Part shown: positions 27,549-36,700 of the stretch, piece after piece
How positions within the stretch are numbered: the first letter of the stretch is position 1
Layout: the number at the start of each line of letters is the position of its first letter
Source: Paenibacillus prosopidis
Lineage (GTDB): Bacteria > Bacillota > Bacilli > Paenibacillales > Paenibacillaceae
DNA length: 64,000 bases
Direction of reading: 5' to 3'
NCBI RefSeq assembly: GCF_003337375.1
Contig: NZ_QPJD01000016.1
Location: 1 to 64,000, forward strand
The notes under the pieces: model-generated
The model's database searches: none
Seen by the model: the letters and a program-made list of their open reading frames with translations, nothing else
What the model was told of the DNA's origin: nothing
Position numbers and translations under genes: made by a program

Positions 27549-29534
27549 CTATGCGTTTTTATATGGAAGTACCACGATTTCGATTGCATATGGATCCATC
27601 GTTAAGGCCTGGTCAATATTTCTATCGTCGAAGAGACTTCGGTATGTCCGGTCAAGCTGCACTGTCTGTTGCTTACGCGTAAGGTTCATTAGGAACAGAT
27701 ATCGCGTTGACTCATTCGCACGAATTGAAATTTGAACACCTTCTGGTAATCCAGGGAAATTGTGCAGGCCAGATTGCTCTGCTGCATCTCGGATGAAGTC
27801 TACATAGAAGTCTTCCTCCGGAAACGTTCCCAGATAGAAAACTTTACCCTTACCCAATGTATGAACGGTTGCAGCGGTCTGACCGGTGAAGAAATCGTCT
27901 TCATACCATGCTATCGGTTCCGCACTTTGAGGTGTTAAAATGTCGCACCATTGACTGCAGGAATAAGACTTGTTCTGCCAGCGAATAGTATGAGCATCTC
28001 TTCCAATCGGATCATACTCCGCTACAGTGACCCCTGCAGCATCGGAAAGCGGTCCGGGCAAAGGACGAATCCAACATACATTATTTTCATTCTTCACACC
28101 GGTACGAGGCATCAATACAAGCGTGGCCCCATTCTTGACGCATTCCTCCAAATGAGACGCAAGATCTGGGTCGAGCAAGAAGAGCGAAGGAGCCACAATG
28201 AGCTTATATCCGCTTAAGTCTTCTTTCTCGCTCAGTACATCTGTCATGATGCCTAGTTTAGTGAAGGCGCGATGAATCGTTTTTATATTATCAAAATAAT
28301 CCATTCCTTCTACTTGAGGCTGCATCTGAAACGCGTTAAATTGATCGTGCGAATGAAGGATGACCGCTTCACTCTGCACTTCCGTCCCTTCCATGAGCGG
28401 AGCAAGCTTCCGAACTTCATTGCACAGCTCACGGTATTCATCAAACCTTCTGCCAGGCACATTACTGTGATCAATCAGCCCATGCCAGAATTGTTCTGCT
28501 CCCGACGGAGCGCTTCGCCACCGGAAGTGGACCAAAGTATCAGCGCCACGAGCGATGCATTGCCAAGCAAAGGCTCGGATAAATCCAGGATGTGGTGTAC
28601 GCCACATAGGCATCCAGCAGCCTGGGGGACCGCTAATTGTCTCCATGATCCAGAAATTCTGCCGTTTGATTCCGCGCGTCAAATCCAAGGTCAATGCCCC
28701 GCTATAGCCACTCGTAACAGCCTTTTCAGGACTCGTGCTCGGATAGTAATCAAGGGAAACAAAGTCTAGTTTCTCGCAAAGCTTATAGTAATCCAAGCTC
28801 ATCGGATAACTCCAAATGTTATGGGTAACGAAATGGTTCGGGCAATGCTCCTTCAAGATGTTCAATTGCAGCTGTTGGAATTCAACCACAGAATCGGTCT
28901 CGAAACGTTTGTAATCTAGTAGATAAGATGGATTCTTATGTCTAGTACCTCCAAGCGGTGTAGTGATTTGTGAGTAATCGCTATATTCCCCGCTCCATAC
29001 CACTGTACCCCAAACCGAGTTGATTGATTCAATCGAACCATACTTATCCTGCAGCCACGTCCGGAACCGCAAATTGCAATGCTCGCAATTACACTCGTGC
29101 AATCCGAACTCATTATCAATTTGCCATCCTACGACAGCTGGATTATTAGCATAATGAAGTGCAAGCTTCTCCACGATTAATTCTGAGTAATGTCTCATCG
29201 ATGGGCTGTTAAAACATCGGTGCCCCCGAACTCCCGGATAGTGCGGATGTAGCTGAGCGTCTAACGGCAGTACGTCCGGATACTCTTTAACCAGCCAATT
29301 TGGCGGTGTGCAGGTCGGCGTTCCAATGACCACTTGGATACCATGTCTTGCAAACGTAACGATTGCATCATCAAGCCAAGCGAAATCGTAACAACCTTCT
29401 GTCGGCTCTAATCTAGACCAAGCGAATTCAGCAACACGAATCAGGCTGACGCCTGTATCTTGCATGAGCTTCGCATCTTCCTCCCACATGGAGCGATCCC
29501 AATGCTCCGGATAGTAATCCATTCCCATTCTCAT
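27549..29534 (-). CDS. GH42 beta-galactosidase
   Basis: About 661 residues (numbering below from the alternative ATG at 29549). A GH42 barrel has acid/base Glu147 in WQIDNEFG and nucleophile Glu303 in FWIMETISGP. The Cys cluster (Cys112 and HECNCEHC) binds structural zinc. The central trimerisation domain and C-terminal beta domain follow, a normal length for GH42. No signal peptide, so it is intracellular and would release galactose from imported oligosaccharides. GGAG lies 9 nt before ATG 29534 and inside the longer frame, so the shorter start is favoured. It is divergent from the AraC gene at 29673. Confidence 0.93.
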   Translation of the reverse strand: MRMGMDYYPEHWDRSMWEEDAKLMQDTGVSLIRVAEFAWSRLEPTEGCYDFAWLDDAIVTFARHGIQVVIGTPTCTPPNWLVKEYPDVLPLDAQLHPHYPGVRGHRCFNSPSMRHYSELIVEKLALHYANNPAVVGWQIDNEFGLHECNCEHCNLRFRTWLQDKYGSIESINSVWGTVVWSGEYSDYSQITTPLGGTRHKNPSYLLDYKRFETDSVVEFQQLQLNILKEHCPNHFVTHNIWSYPMSLDYYKLCEKLDFVSLDYYPSTSPEKAVTSGYSGALTLDLTRGIKRQNFWIMETISGPPGCWMPMWRTPHPGFIRAFAWQCIARGADTLVHFRWRSAPSGAEQFWHGLIDHSNVPGRRFDEYRELCNEVRKLAPLMEGTEVQSEAVILHSHDQFNAFQMQPQVEGMDYFDNIKTIHRAFTKLGIMTDVLSEKEDLSGYKLIVAPSLFLLDPDLASHLEECVKNGATLVLMPRTGVKNENNVCWIRPLPGPLSDAAGVTVAEYDPIGRDAHTIRWQNKSYSCSQWCDILTPQSAEPIAWYEDDFFTGQTAATVHTLGKGKVFYLGTFPEEDFYVDFIRDAAEQSGLHNFPGLPEGVQISIRANESTRYLFLMNLTRKQQTVQLDRTYRSLFDDRNIDQALTMDPYAIEIVVLPYKNA

Positions 29535-29672
29535 CTGATGTTTCTCCATTTCTTATATCATTTTTTTGCTTGCAATTCATTCAACAAACTAATTATATTA
29601 TTTATATTAAAAGCATTAAATCATATTTTTTTGCTAGACATATCACAATTTTGCTTTTTTGGAGTGAGATCA

Positions 29673-30536
29673 TTGCGAATAAACCACTTTGTTCCAAACC
29701 CACGATTTGAACGCTATCTCTGTTACCCAGAATCATATGGCCACTACGCAAACGAGCCAGAACATTACGAGAACCGGCCTAATGGACTCACCACATACAA
29801 CTGGCATATCGTTCGGGCTGGTAAGGGATATGTTCGGATCGGAGAGGAAACCATGGAACTGCACAGCGGTACCGGTTTTCTTTACGGCCCCGGGGTTCCA
29901 CAGCAATACTACGCTGACAGCATCCAGCCATGGGATATCAGATGGGTTCATTTTACGGCTCGCGGTTTGGGTACACTCCTGCAAGGACGTGGGGAGCGAG
30001 AGCCTTGGCTCTTCTCGTGGGCAGGAGTCGAACGGCTTGACCAGCTGTGGTCAGAATTGTTAGATTACAACATGCCTCCGATGCAAGAAGGAGCAGCGCG
30101 ATTATCTGCCATTACTTATGAAATGATCGCTCTAATCGTCCAGCATGCAGAGGCTATTGAAGGCATTCCTAAACCTGGGATGCGGGACAGGCTGACTGAG
30201 ACAGCGGAGTGGATAGACTCACACTGTCGTGAGCCACTCACGCTTGAACAGATGGCTTCACAAGCGAGCTGCAGTCCTTCGCATTTTAGCAGACAGTTTC
30301 ACAGCTTAATTGGGAAGACTCCGATTGAGTATTTAACGGAATGCCGTATTCTTCAATCCAAAACCCTACTGGTATCGTCAAACATGACCATAAAGAACAT
30401 TGCTGAGCTTGTCGGTTTTGCAAATAGTACCTACTTCATTCAGCGGTTTCGAAAGTTAGAGGGGATGACTCCGGAACAATTCAGAATACTACGAGGTGCC
30501 GGAAATAATAATAACTTAACTAACAAGACCGAGTAG
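29673..30536 (+). CDS. AraC-family regulator, probably of the GH42 gene
   Basis: 287 residues from TTG 29673, which has GGAG with an 8-nt spacer. The frame is open further upstream, but that would run through the GH42 5' end. The N-terminal cupin (YNWHIVRAGKGYVRIGEETMEL, GTGFLYGPGVPQQYY, WVHF) binds a sugar. The C-terminal double helix-turn-helix (LEQMASQASCSPSHFSRQFHSLIG; IKNIAELVGFANSTYFIQRFRKLEGMTPEQF) binds DNA. The divergent layout with GH42 over about 125 bp suggests local activation. Confidence 0.9.
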   Translation: MRINHFVPNPRFERYLCYPESYGHYANEPEHYENRPNGLTTYNWHIVRAGKGYVRIGEETMELHSGTGFLYGPGVPQQYYADSIQPWDIRWVHFTARGLGTLLQGRGEREPWLFSWAGVERLDQLWSELLDYNMPPMQEGAARLSAITYEMIALIVQHAEAIEGIPKPGMRDRLTETAEWIDSHCREPLTLEQMASQASCSPSHFSRQFHSLIGKTPIEYLTECRILQSKTLLVSSNMTIKNIAELVGFANSTYFIQRFRKLEGMTPEQFRILRGAGNNNNLTNKTE

Positions 30537-30565
30537 CTACTAAGCTCCTCGGTCTTGTTTCTTTT
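30522..30565 (+). terminator. Terminator overlapping the end of the AraC gene
   Basis: AACAAGACCGAG (30522-30533) pairs perfectly with CTCGGTCTTGTT (30548-30559) and is followed by TCTTTT. The stop codon TAG (30534-30536) lies in the loop. Confidence 0.8.
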
Positions 30566-30589
30566 ACTTCATGTCCGGTCGTTGCTACT

Positions 30590-30985
30590 ATACACCGTTT
30601 GTTTCGTTTCGATAGACTAAATAATTGCGCTGATTCCGGCTTCGGCAGATAAACGGATAATAAACCGGAGGCAGAGTTCCACTTCCATTCACAAATTCCT
30701 GCCTTAGGATAACCAAGCGAGACATCCAATTCGCTGTAGATGGCCGCCGCCGGACCTCAGCCTCCACACTGCCAAGAACGAACGATCCCCCGTTTTTAAG
30801 CCATAAGTAATCCAGCTATCCTGTTGAGTTGGTAAGCCATGCGGCCAGAAAGGCAATGCACGCGGGATGTAATCTCGAATTTCTTATAGTAGTCAAGAGC
30901 TTCCTTCACCAGCTTGAAACGATCCTTGCTTACTTAACATGGCATAGTCAATGCGCATCCCGCCGCTGCCACAATTTTCAATGAC
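30590..30985 (-). pseudogene. GH36 alpha-galactosidase remnant
   Basis: Pieces in shifting minus-strand frames: VIENCGSGGMRIDYAMLSK (the conserved catalytic-acid region E.C.SGG.R.D.), then IRDYIPRALPFWPHGLPTQQDSWITYGLKTG, then SELDVSLGYPKAGICEWKW. At least two frameshifts and a deletion separate them. It would have removed alpha-galactosyl groups, and the intact GH27 at 33727 may now cover this. Confidence 0.7.
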
Positions 30986-30992
30986 TAATTAG

Positions 30993-31097
30993 CTTATCCG
31001 TAAGTACCTGGAATCAGGGATTATGGAAAACGGTCTAGTCAAGCCAAGCAACGAAGGGACACCGCAAGGGGGGCCGCTGAGTCCGCATATTGTATAA
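30993..31097 (+). mobile_element. Group II intron reverse transcriptase fragment
   Basis: The frame reads LIRKYLESGIMENGLV, then EGTPQGGPLSP, the RT motif next to the active site of group II intron maturases (family form: EGTPQGGPLSPLLSNI). It ends in a stop after SPHIV. No intron RNA domains V/VI were recognised nearby. Confidence 0.75.
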
Positions 31098-31218
31098 CTT
31101 TACCATTAATTAAGCCATAGTTAGAACACAATTTTACAAGTATACTGCCCGTTTAGCTCAACGAGGCTGCAGTTCTTTCCGCTAGCCTCGTTTTGATAAT
31201 TGATAAGCTATAGTTACC

Positions 31219-31869
31219 CTAATGCTCTACGTTTGCAAATAATATTTTAGTTACTGGGTGATAAAATAACATTAAGTGCCCCATGTCCTCAAAAATTAGA
31301 ATATCGTCTCTTCCACGTTCCATGTTAACAACCCTAATTTCTTTATCCGACTCAATAGAGCAAATAAAACGCATCGGTTCATTAGTAATAGGACACTTCG
31401 GAACATGTGGAAATTGATACCATAAAGGTACTCCACACAATAAGGCGTCTCGGTTATTATATTTAGAAACATCTAATACATTTGTAATCTTGAAATTGAC
31501 TTGAGAATACTCAATTAGGATGCCTTCATCTTTAGATTCATACCAATCATTTGGATTTGTTAAATTTTCGATGTGTTGCGGTTTGGATGGATTGCTGTAA
31601 TCAAGATAAACTCCACCATAACATTCATTTACAGGGAAAACGACGTGTAGCTTCTCCATATTAAGCCAGTTAAAATAAGGGTCTGTTCAATCTAATGTTC
31701 CTATGTATTGAAACATGGTGGTCAATTCAGGGTGCTCTGGAAGAAATAATTCTTGGGGAATAGAACCGCCAATTCGATGAGCTCCTTTAGGATCTTTCTC
31801 CATTAAGAATACCTTATGATCCGTCCAATCACTGATGGGCAAATTCAAATTTTCCCAAATTTTTAATCC
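31219..31869 (-). pseudogene. Unknown protein gene with an in-frame TGA
   Basis: One frame runs from 31869 (GLKIWENLNLPISDWTDHKV...GGSIPQELFLPEHPE) to the stop at 31219, interrupted by TGA at 31689-31687 where a sense codon such as TTA is expected (IGTLD, stop, TDPYFNWL). The 146-codon distal part has an ATG (31659) but no good ribosome site. The upstream side has no start codon, so the 5' end is lost. The family is not recognised. It is AT-rich compared with the glycosidase genes. Confidence 0.55.
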
Positions 31870-31887
31870 TTATATAGTATTAACATC

Positions 31888-31943
31888 CTGCCAGTTTGCG
31901 TAACGAAGGGCTGCCACCAGCAGTCCATTCGGTGTTCAACTAT
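31888..31943. repeat. Hairpin repeat, copy 1
   Basis: A 56-nt unit from CTGCCAGTTTGCGTAACGAA to GGTGTTCAACTAT containing an imperfect inverted repeat (CGAAgGGCTgCC / GGCAGyCCTTTCG type). A second copy lies at 32234-32290. Together they flank the small membrane protein gene. Probably a dispersed REP/MITE-like element. Confidence 0.65.
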
Positions 31944-31981
31944 GTTTCTATTAGTTGAGCAACCACCAGCAAATATATATT

Positions 31982-32176
31982 CTAATCTTCAGACTTTAAA
32001 TAAATAATCAAGCTAATGAAAGCTATAATAATACACGGTAAATAAAAATAATGGGCAGATTCTTTGGATAACCCCCACCAAATCTGGTCTCCACTAGTTA
32101 TTTGTGCGGTTAGACCGATAAAGAATATTGCCAATAGAATACTAGTCACCATAAGAAAAACACTGAATTTCCGCAT
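31982..32176 (-). CDS. Small membrane protein with two helices
   Basis: 64 residues from ATG 32176, which has AAGGTGG upstream (the ATG at 32194 lacks one). Two hydrophobic helices (FSVFLMVTSILLAIFFIGL and FYLPCIIIAFISLIIYL) are linked by a short polar loop, ending in KSED. Function unknown. It is enclosed by two copies of a hairpin repeat, so it may have arrived as a cargo segment. Confidence 0.55.
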   Translation of the reverse strand: MRKFSVFLMVTSILLAIFFIGLTAQITSGDQIWWGLSKESAHYFYLPCIIIAFISLIIYLKSED

Positions 32177-32233
32177 TATCTCCCACCTTATCATTTATTT
32201 CAACCTGATGTAGACGCATCTGTTGTAGATAAT

Positions 32234-32290
32234 CTGCCAGTTTGCGTAACGAAAGGCTACCACGCGGCAGCCCTTTCGGTGTTCAACTAT
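32234..32290. repeat. Hairpin repeat, copy 2
   Basis: 57-nt copy of the unit at 31888-31943 with about 85 percent identity by eye. Its inverted repeat (CGAAAGGCTACC / GGCAGCCCTTTCG) can fold into a hairpin. The stretch 32291-32592 holds nothing recognisable. Confidence 0.65.
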
Positions 32291-32592
32291 CGTGCCCGTC
32301 CCTCGGTACCTTTCGTGAAAATACCCAACTGATAGAATGACGTTTTCCTGAATATTCGAAACCATATTTAGATAATCTAGGAACTACAATCTTTTTTTAA
32401 ACCTAACAACGTTGAAATGTCAAACACCGCCATTATTTATAATGTCTTATGCTATTATCGGAGCCGATTCCGTCCCTGTCCTTATTTTAATTCCTTGGTA
32501 TTGTCAAAAGAGAAATTATCTGGTTTTTTCTTATTTCATACATATATCATTCCAGGATCTGATTGATAGGTATTTTGGACAACTAATTCCTT

Positions 32593-32760
32593 TTAACCGC
32601 TTCCCTTCAATTTTATGTTTCTTGGAAAAACCAAAAAACCGACATTAGTAATTAAACCAACGTCTGCTTTGTCTTTGTACCATTGCACGGCGTCTTGGTC
32701 GAGATTTCCATATTCTAAATACTGGAAGAAAGCGTAATGCCCGGTGCCTGTAATGTCACG
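32593..32760 (-). pseudogene. Unidentified coding-like fragment
   Basis: 55 codons reading RDITGTGHYAFFQYLEYGNLDQ, then AVQWYKDKADVGLITNVGF, end in TAA. Composition and phrasing look like real protein, but there is no start and it is cut off exactly at the edge of the 233-bp AraC repeat (32759). Family not recognised. Confidence 0.3.
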
Positions 32761-32991
32761 TTACTTAAGAAAAGGATTTCATTCATAGTTATTTATGGAC
32801 TGTTGAAAGATATCTTGTTCTCTCCATTGTGTAGGAGTCATATTAAAGTGTTTTTTAAACAGCTTCGAAAATTCCATCTGATTGTCATATCCGACACTAT
32901 TGGCAACTTCTTTAATGGTCATACTGCTTTTTTTGAGTGATTGTGAAGCCATCTCCATTTTAAGAGAAATGATAAACTGCTGTGTGCTTAT
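32759..32991 (-). repeat. Source copy of the 233-bp AraC 3'-end repeat
   Basis: Matches 16130-16362 apart from about three bases. It covers the last 71 codons of the intact AraC gene plus 20 bp of downstream sequence. Confidence 0.9.
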
Positions 32992-33603
32992 GCCGCAAAT
33001 GCTTTTGAAGATACGTGCCAGATGACTGCGGTCTATGTTCAAAAAATGTGCAATTTCAGAAACGGATATCCTTTTGTGAACATTGCTTCTTATATATTTT
33101 TTTGCATAAGAGACATATGTTTCTGCTGTATTCTCATCTTTCTTTAATAATTTCCCCTTCGTAAGTGCCGCGATAAATGGCCAAAAATGGCTCATGATTG
33201 TTTCGTAGTCAGACCAGCCTAAGTCTATTATATTCTTAAGTGCGTTTCCAACGCCATTATCATCATTAATAACATGGTTTTCGTGTGAGAAGCCTGTCAC
33301 AGTCAAAAGCTTTTCCGAAAAGCTGCCGTCAAACTCAATCCAGCGATACAGCCAGGGCTCATTGTCATCTGCCTTATAATATGCAGTTTGTTTCGGATAG
33401 ATCAGAAAAAACTGTCCTGCATGTACTTTATAAGCTTTTTTATTAATATGCAATTCGCCTTGCCCGCTGTAAATGTAATGGATTAAATAGAAGTTACGCA
33501 CTGCAGGTCCAAAGGAATATCCGTTATCACACTGCTGTTCACCGTATTGCATTGGATAAATATCAGATGAGATTAAAGGGCTTTTTGCATAATATAGTTT
33601 CAT
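32779..33603 (-). CDS. AraC-family regulator, probably of the GH27 gene
   Basis: 274 residues: N-terminal cupin sensor (FYLIHYIYSGQGELHINKKAY, GQFFLIYPKQTAYYKAD, RWIEFDG) and C-terminal double helix-turn-helix (ISVSEIAHFLNIDRSHLARIFKSICG; IKEVANSVGYDNQMEFSKLFKKHFNMTPTQWR). It is divergent from the GH27 gene over 123 bp and likely induces it in the presence of alpha-galactosides. Its 3' end is duplicated at 16130-16362. Confidence 0.9.
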   Translation of the reverse strand: MKLYYAKSPLISSDIYPMQYGEQQCDNGYSFGPAVRNFYLIHYIYSGQGELHINKKAYKVHAGQFFLIYPKQTAYYKADDNEPWLYRWIEFDGSFSEKLLTVTGFSHENHVINDDNGVGNALKNIIDLGWSDYETIMSHFWPFIAALTKGKLLKKDENTAETYVSYAKKYIRSNVHKRISVSEIAHFLNIDRSHLARIFKSICGISTQQFIISLKMEMASQSLKKSSMTIKEVANSVGYDNQMEFSKLFKKHFNMTPTQWREQDIFQQSINNYE

Positions 33604-33726
33604 TGAAATCAGCTCCCGAAGCTAATATATCACATTTCCCCATAATCACTCGATAAAAACATATTTATTAACACATTTATTTGTCTTATCATAACAATGA
33701 AAATGCAAGTTTAAGGAGGATTTCTT

Positions 33727-35541
33727 ATGGACAAAGTATCGGCTAGAGCTACATCAAGGATTGCGCCGGACGAGATCACGGATCCTGACTATATGTTTCC
33801 GGCTTTCTCAAACGGCAAGGTGCTTTTAGATAAAAAGCAGGGACGCCTCCCTTCCATGGGCTGGAATAGTTGGAACGCTTTTGGCAGTAAGAACAACGAG
33901 GCACTTACAAAGGCCATGGCAGACGCAATTGTTGATTTGGGACTTGCGGATCTGGGATACAAGTATGTAGTGCTCGATGACGGCTGCTATAAGTCCGAAC
34001 GCGTAAACGGATTGCTTTCAAATGAAACGATTAAATTTCCAAGCGGCTTTAAGGCATTATCCGATTACATCCACAGCAAGGGACTTAAATTCGGTATGTA
34101 CAACGATATAGGAACACATCTTTGTGCAGGCTCTGCGGTAGGCACTTGCGGCTATGAGGATGTCGACACGAGGTCTTATATGGACTGGGGGGTTGACTTT
34201 ATAAAGGTTGATAACTGCTACTACCTTTGGGACAATGCAACGTTCTCAGACTCAACTAACTCAAAATATTCCTATGCCCCGAATATCAGAAGCATAACGG
34301 TTACGGGTGAAGAACTGAAGATAACATTAAATGCTGTTAAGGACGGTGTGCTTTTAGGCCAGGGCGCATCAAAAAACAGTGGCGACTATGTGACAAATAT
34401 CGGTACATTCGACGGAACAAACGTGGGTACAACACCTGTGGGCGATCGCTGGGGCGAGCTTGAGTTTACTGTGAACGCACCGGCTAGCGGAAAATACGCC
34501 ATAACCATAAATTACGCAAGCGGTGAGGAGGATGGCACTGGACGCTGGCTTCAGCTTGCAGTAGGAAACGCAGATAATGAAACTCGATATTTTGATAATA
34601 TGCTTCCTCTTACTGAAAGTACAGATGCTTTTGCAGATTCAGAAGAAATAACGGTATCCTTAAATGAGGGAGACAATATCATACGTCTAATGAACCACAG
34701 AAGGCAGGAAAATACCCTTAATTCATATGCGGCTTTGCTCGAAGGCTTGAACAAGGCTGACCCTGACCATGATATTGTATTCTCAATCTGTGAATGGGGT
34801 AAAACACAGCCGCATAACTGGGGATATAAGGTTGGAGACTCATGGCGTATTCTTAATGATATAACCTTCTGTGTCGGCTCTGATGGTAATCCGGGCTCCG
34901 CCGAATGGAGTTCAAACAATACCGCAAGTATAACTTCGCAGTACAGCAAGGCGGTTATTATGGACGAGTTTACCGGACTTGACAAGGGGTGGAACGATCC
35001 CGATATGCTTGTAATCGGTATGAACGAAATCACCAATACCATGAGTAAAACTCATATGACGATGTGGTGTATGATGAATTCTCCGATTATGCTTGGAATG
35101 GATTTAAGACGGGTTGCAAAGGGTGACGAGCTATGGATGATTATTGCGAACAAAGATGTAATCGCATTGAATCAGGATACCCTTGGCATTCAGGCAAAAA
35201 GAATTTACTGCTCTATCGATAATACCAATCCCGATACGGCCTATATTGCTAATAACAACCGTGTTGATATTCTTGTAAAACCTCTTGCGAACGGAGATAT
35301 TGCAATATCCTTTATAAATCTCAGCGACTCAAGAGAGACGAAGGAGCATTCCGTTGATGTAAGCCGCATTATCGATTATATTGGGCATAAAATAATTGAT
35401 GCTGAAAAATTTAAAAATGCCGCAAGCTATTCCCTTAAGGATTTATGGACAGGTGAGGTTACAACGAACATTTCAAGGACCTTCTCTGTTACAGGCATTG
35501 ACGCCTATGACAATGTTACCATAAGAGTTACTCCTGTTTAA
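33727..35541 (+). CDS. GH27 alpha-galactosidase with an inserted beta-sandwich
   Basis: 604 residues. GH27 barrel: MGWNSWNAFG (44-53), VVLDDGCY (81-88), FIKVDNC with nucleophile Asp162, and SWRILNDI with probable acid/base Asp378. Between about 183 and 345 the barrel is interrupted by a domain (GELEFTVNAPASGKYAITINYASGEEDG...) resembling CBM6/CBM35-type sandwiches. The C-terminal beta domain is present. No signal peptide, so it is cytoplasmic. The start follows AAGGAGGATTTCTT. The gene appears AT-richer than the glycosidases at 44-48 kb. Confidence 0.88.
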   Translation: MDKVSARATSRIAPDEITDPDYMFPAFSNGKVLLDKKQGRLPSMGWNSWNAFGSKNNEALTKAMADAIVDLGLADLGYKYVVLDDGCYKSERVNGLLSNETIKFPSGFKALSDYIHSKGLKFGMYNDIGTHLCAGSAVGTCGYEDVDTRSYMDWGVDFIKVDNCYYLWDNATFSDSTNSKYSYAPNIRSITVTGEELKITLNAVKDGVLLGQGASKNSGDYVTNIGTFDGTNVGTTPVGDRWGELEFTVNAPASGKYAITINYASGEEDGTGRWLQLAVGNADNETRYFDNMLPLTESTDAFADSEEITVSLNEGDNIIRLMNHRRQENTLNSYAALLEGLNKADPDHDIVFSICEWGKTQPHNWGYKVGDSWRILNDITFCVGSDGNPGSAEWSSNNTASITSQYSKAVIMDEFTGLDKGWNDPDMLVIGMNEITNTMSKTHMTMWCMMNSPIMLGMDLRRVAKGDELWMIIANKDVIALNQDTLGIQAKRIYCSIDNTNPDTAYIANNNRVDILVKPLANGDIAISFINLSDSRETKEHSVDVSRIIDYIGHKIIDAEKFKNAASYSLKDLWTGEVTTNISRTFSVTGIDAYDNVTIRVTPV

Positions 35542-35548
35542 TACGCTG

Positions 35549-36394
35549 ATGATGAATATTGATAATCATTGGGCAAAAGCATATATTTTAAAACTTATAG
35601 AACGTGGCATTATTCCAGGGATGAATGGCGGCTTATTTCATCCCGAAGATAATGTTACTACTGAACAGTTTGTGACAATGGTAATTAGAAGTAGTAAAGG
35701 TAATATAGAGCCAACGCGTGGCTTTTGGTCATCAGGGTATATGGATTACGCGTTGTATAAGGGAATAATAGAGGACTATGATATAACAAACATAAGCAAA
35801 CCCATTGAGCGCCGTTCCGCTGCAAGAATCGTTCATGAGGCGCTTTTAACAGAATTCGGAGAAAGAGATGAGTACGAATGGTCGACGGCAGAAAATCTTA
35901 GGGACTTATATTCCTGCCATACCTGCGTTATGCATATAGCGCAGATGTATGTTAAAGGTATAATGCTCGCGCGTGACCATAACCTGTTCGACGCTGCGGG
36001 CAGCTTAACTCATGCGGAAGCAGCAGCAGTTGTTGCAAGAATGCTTAATAGGGAGCAGCGTATTCCCCAGACTGGGGGCAGAAAATTTCAAAGCAAAAAT
36101 CTGTCCCCCGATGAAGCTTGGGAGCTGATGTTAAATGATCCTACTGCAATGCTTGTTGATGTGCGGACTATCGAGGATTATAAAACAGGGCATATACAAG
36201 AAAGCATTTGTATACCGTTACATGATATATCAATTAATCCGTTCTCGGTATGTGTGAGAAAGGATACTCCAATAATCCTTTACTGCCAAAAGGGGTATAA
36301 GAGTTCTGCAGCGGCACAAGACCTTATAGAAGCAGGCTATAGTAGAGTCTACACGATTCCAGGTATAGAGCAGTATCCGTATCATTTAATATAG
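35549..36394 (+). CDS. SLH-repeat protein fused to a rhodanese domain
   Basis: 281 residues. Three S-layer-homology repeats (NHWAKAYILKLIERGIIPGMNG; GFWSSGYMDYALYKGIIEDYD; AQMYVKGIMLARDHN) fill residues 1-165. A rhodanese domain fills 185-281, with catalytic Cys246 in ILYCQKGYKSS. No signal peptide or membrane helix is visible, odd for SLH repeats, which normally bind cell-wall polymers. The frame starts 8 bp after the GH27 stop and lacks a clear ribosome site, suggesting translational coupling. Either a secretion signal was lost or this is a cytoplasmic sulfurtransferase-like protein. Function unknown. Confidence 0.7.
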   Translation: MMNIDNHWAKAYILKLIERGIIPGMNGGLFHPEDNVTTEQFVTMVIRSSKGNIEPTRGFWSSGYMDYALYKGIIEDYDITNISKPIERRSAARIVHEALLTEFGERDEYEWSTAENLRDLYSCHTCVMHIAQMYVKGIMLARDHNLFDAAGSLTHAEAAAVVARMLNREQRIPQTGGRKFQSKNLSPDEAWELMLNDPTAMLVDVRTIEDYKTGHIQESICIPLHDISINPFSVCVRKDTPIILYCQKGYKSSAAAQDLIEAGYSRVYTIPGIEQYPYHLI

Positions 36395-36512
36395 GAGAAT
36401 GGCTGCTTCCGTGGTCGTCGTCGCTGCCGCTAACCTATCGAGATTTAAACAAGAATAACATCCATCGTAGTAGCCCCCATCTTGATGACAAAGGCTACTG
36501 AAGAAAATCTCA

Positions 36513-36699
36513 TTTGCGTTCAGCCCTTATACGGCACTATACGACCTTATTGTGCCAAAGGATAACGTGCTGCGCCAGATTTACGAGCTGGTGGACTTCT
36601 CCTTCGTCTACGACGTATTGAAAGCAAACTATTGTCTAGACAATGGCCGCAACGCTATCGACCCCTTGCGAATGTTTAGTCTTAAGATGCAAGAAAATA
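36513..36699 (+). mobile_element. IS1182-family transposase N-terminal fragment
   Basis: The frame reads FAFSPYTALYDLIVPKDNVL, then LRQIYELVDFSFVYD...LDNGRNAIDPLRMF, the start of IS1182-type transposases. The catalytic DDE part is absent and homology ends near RMF. No terminal repeats were recognised. Confidence 0.75.
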
Positions 36700-36700
36700 G

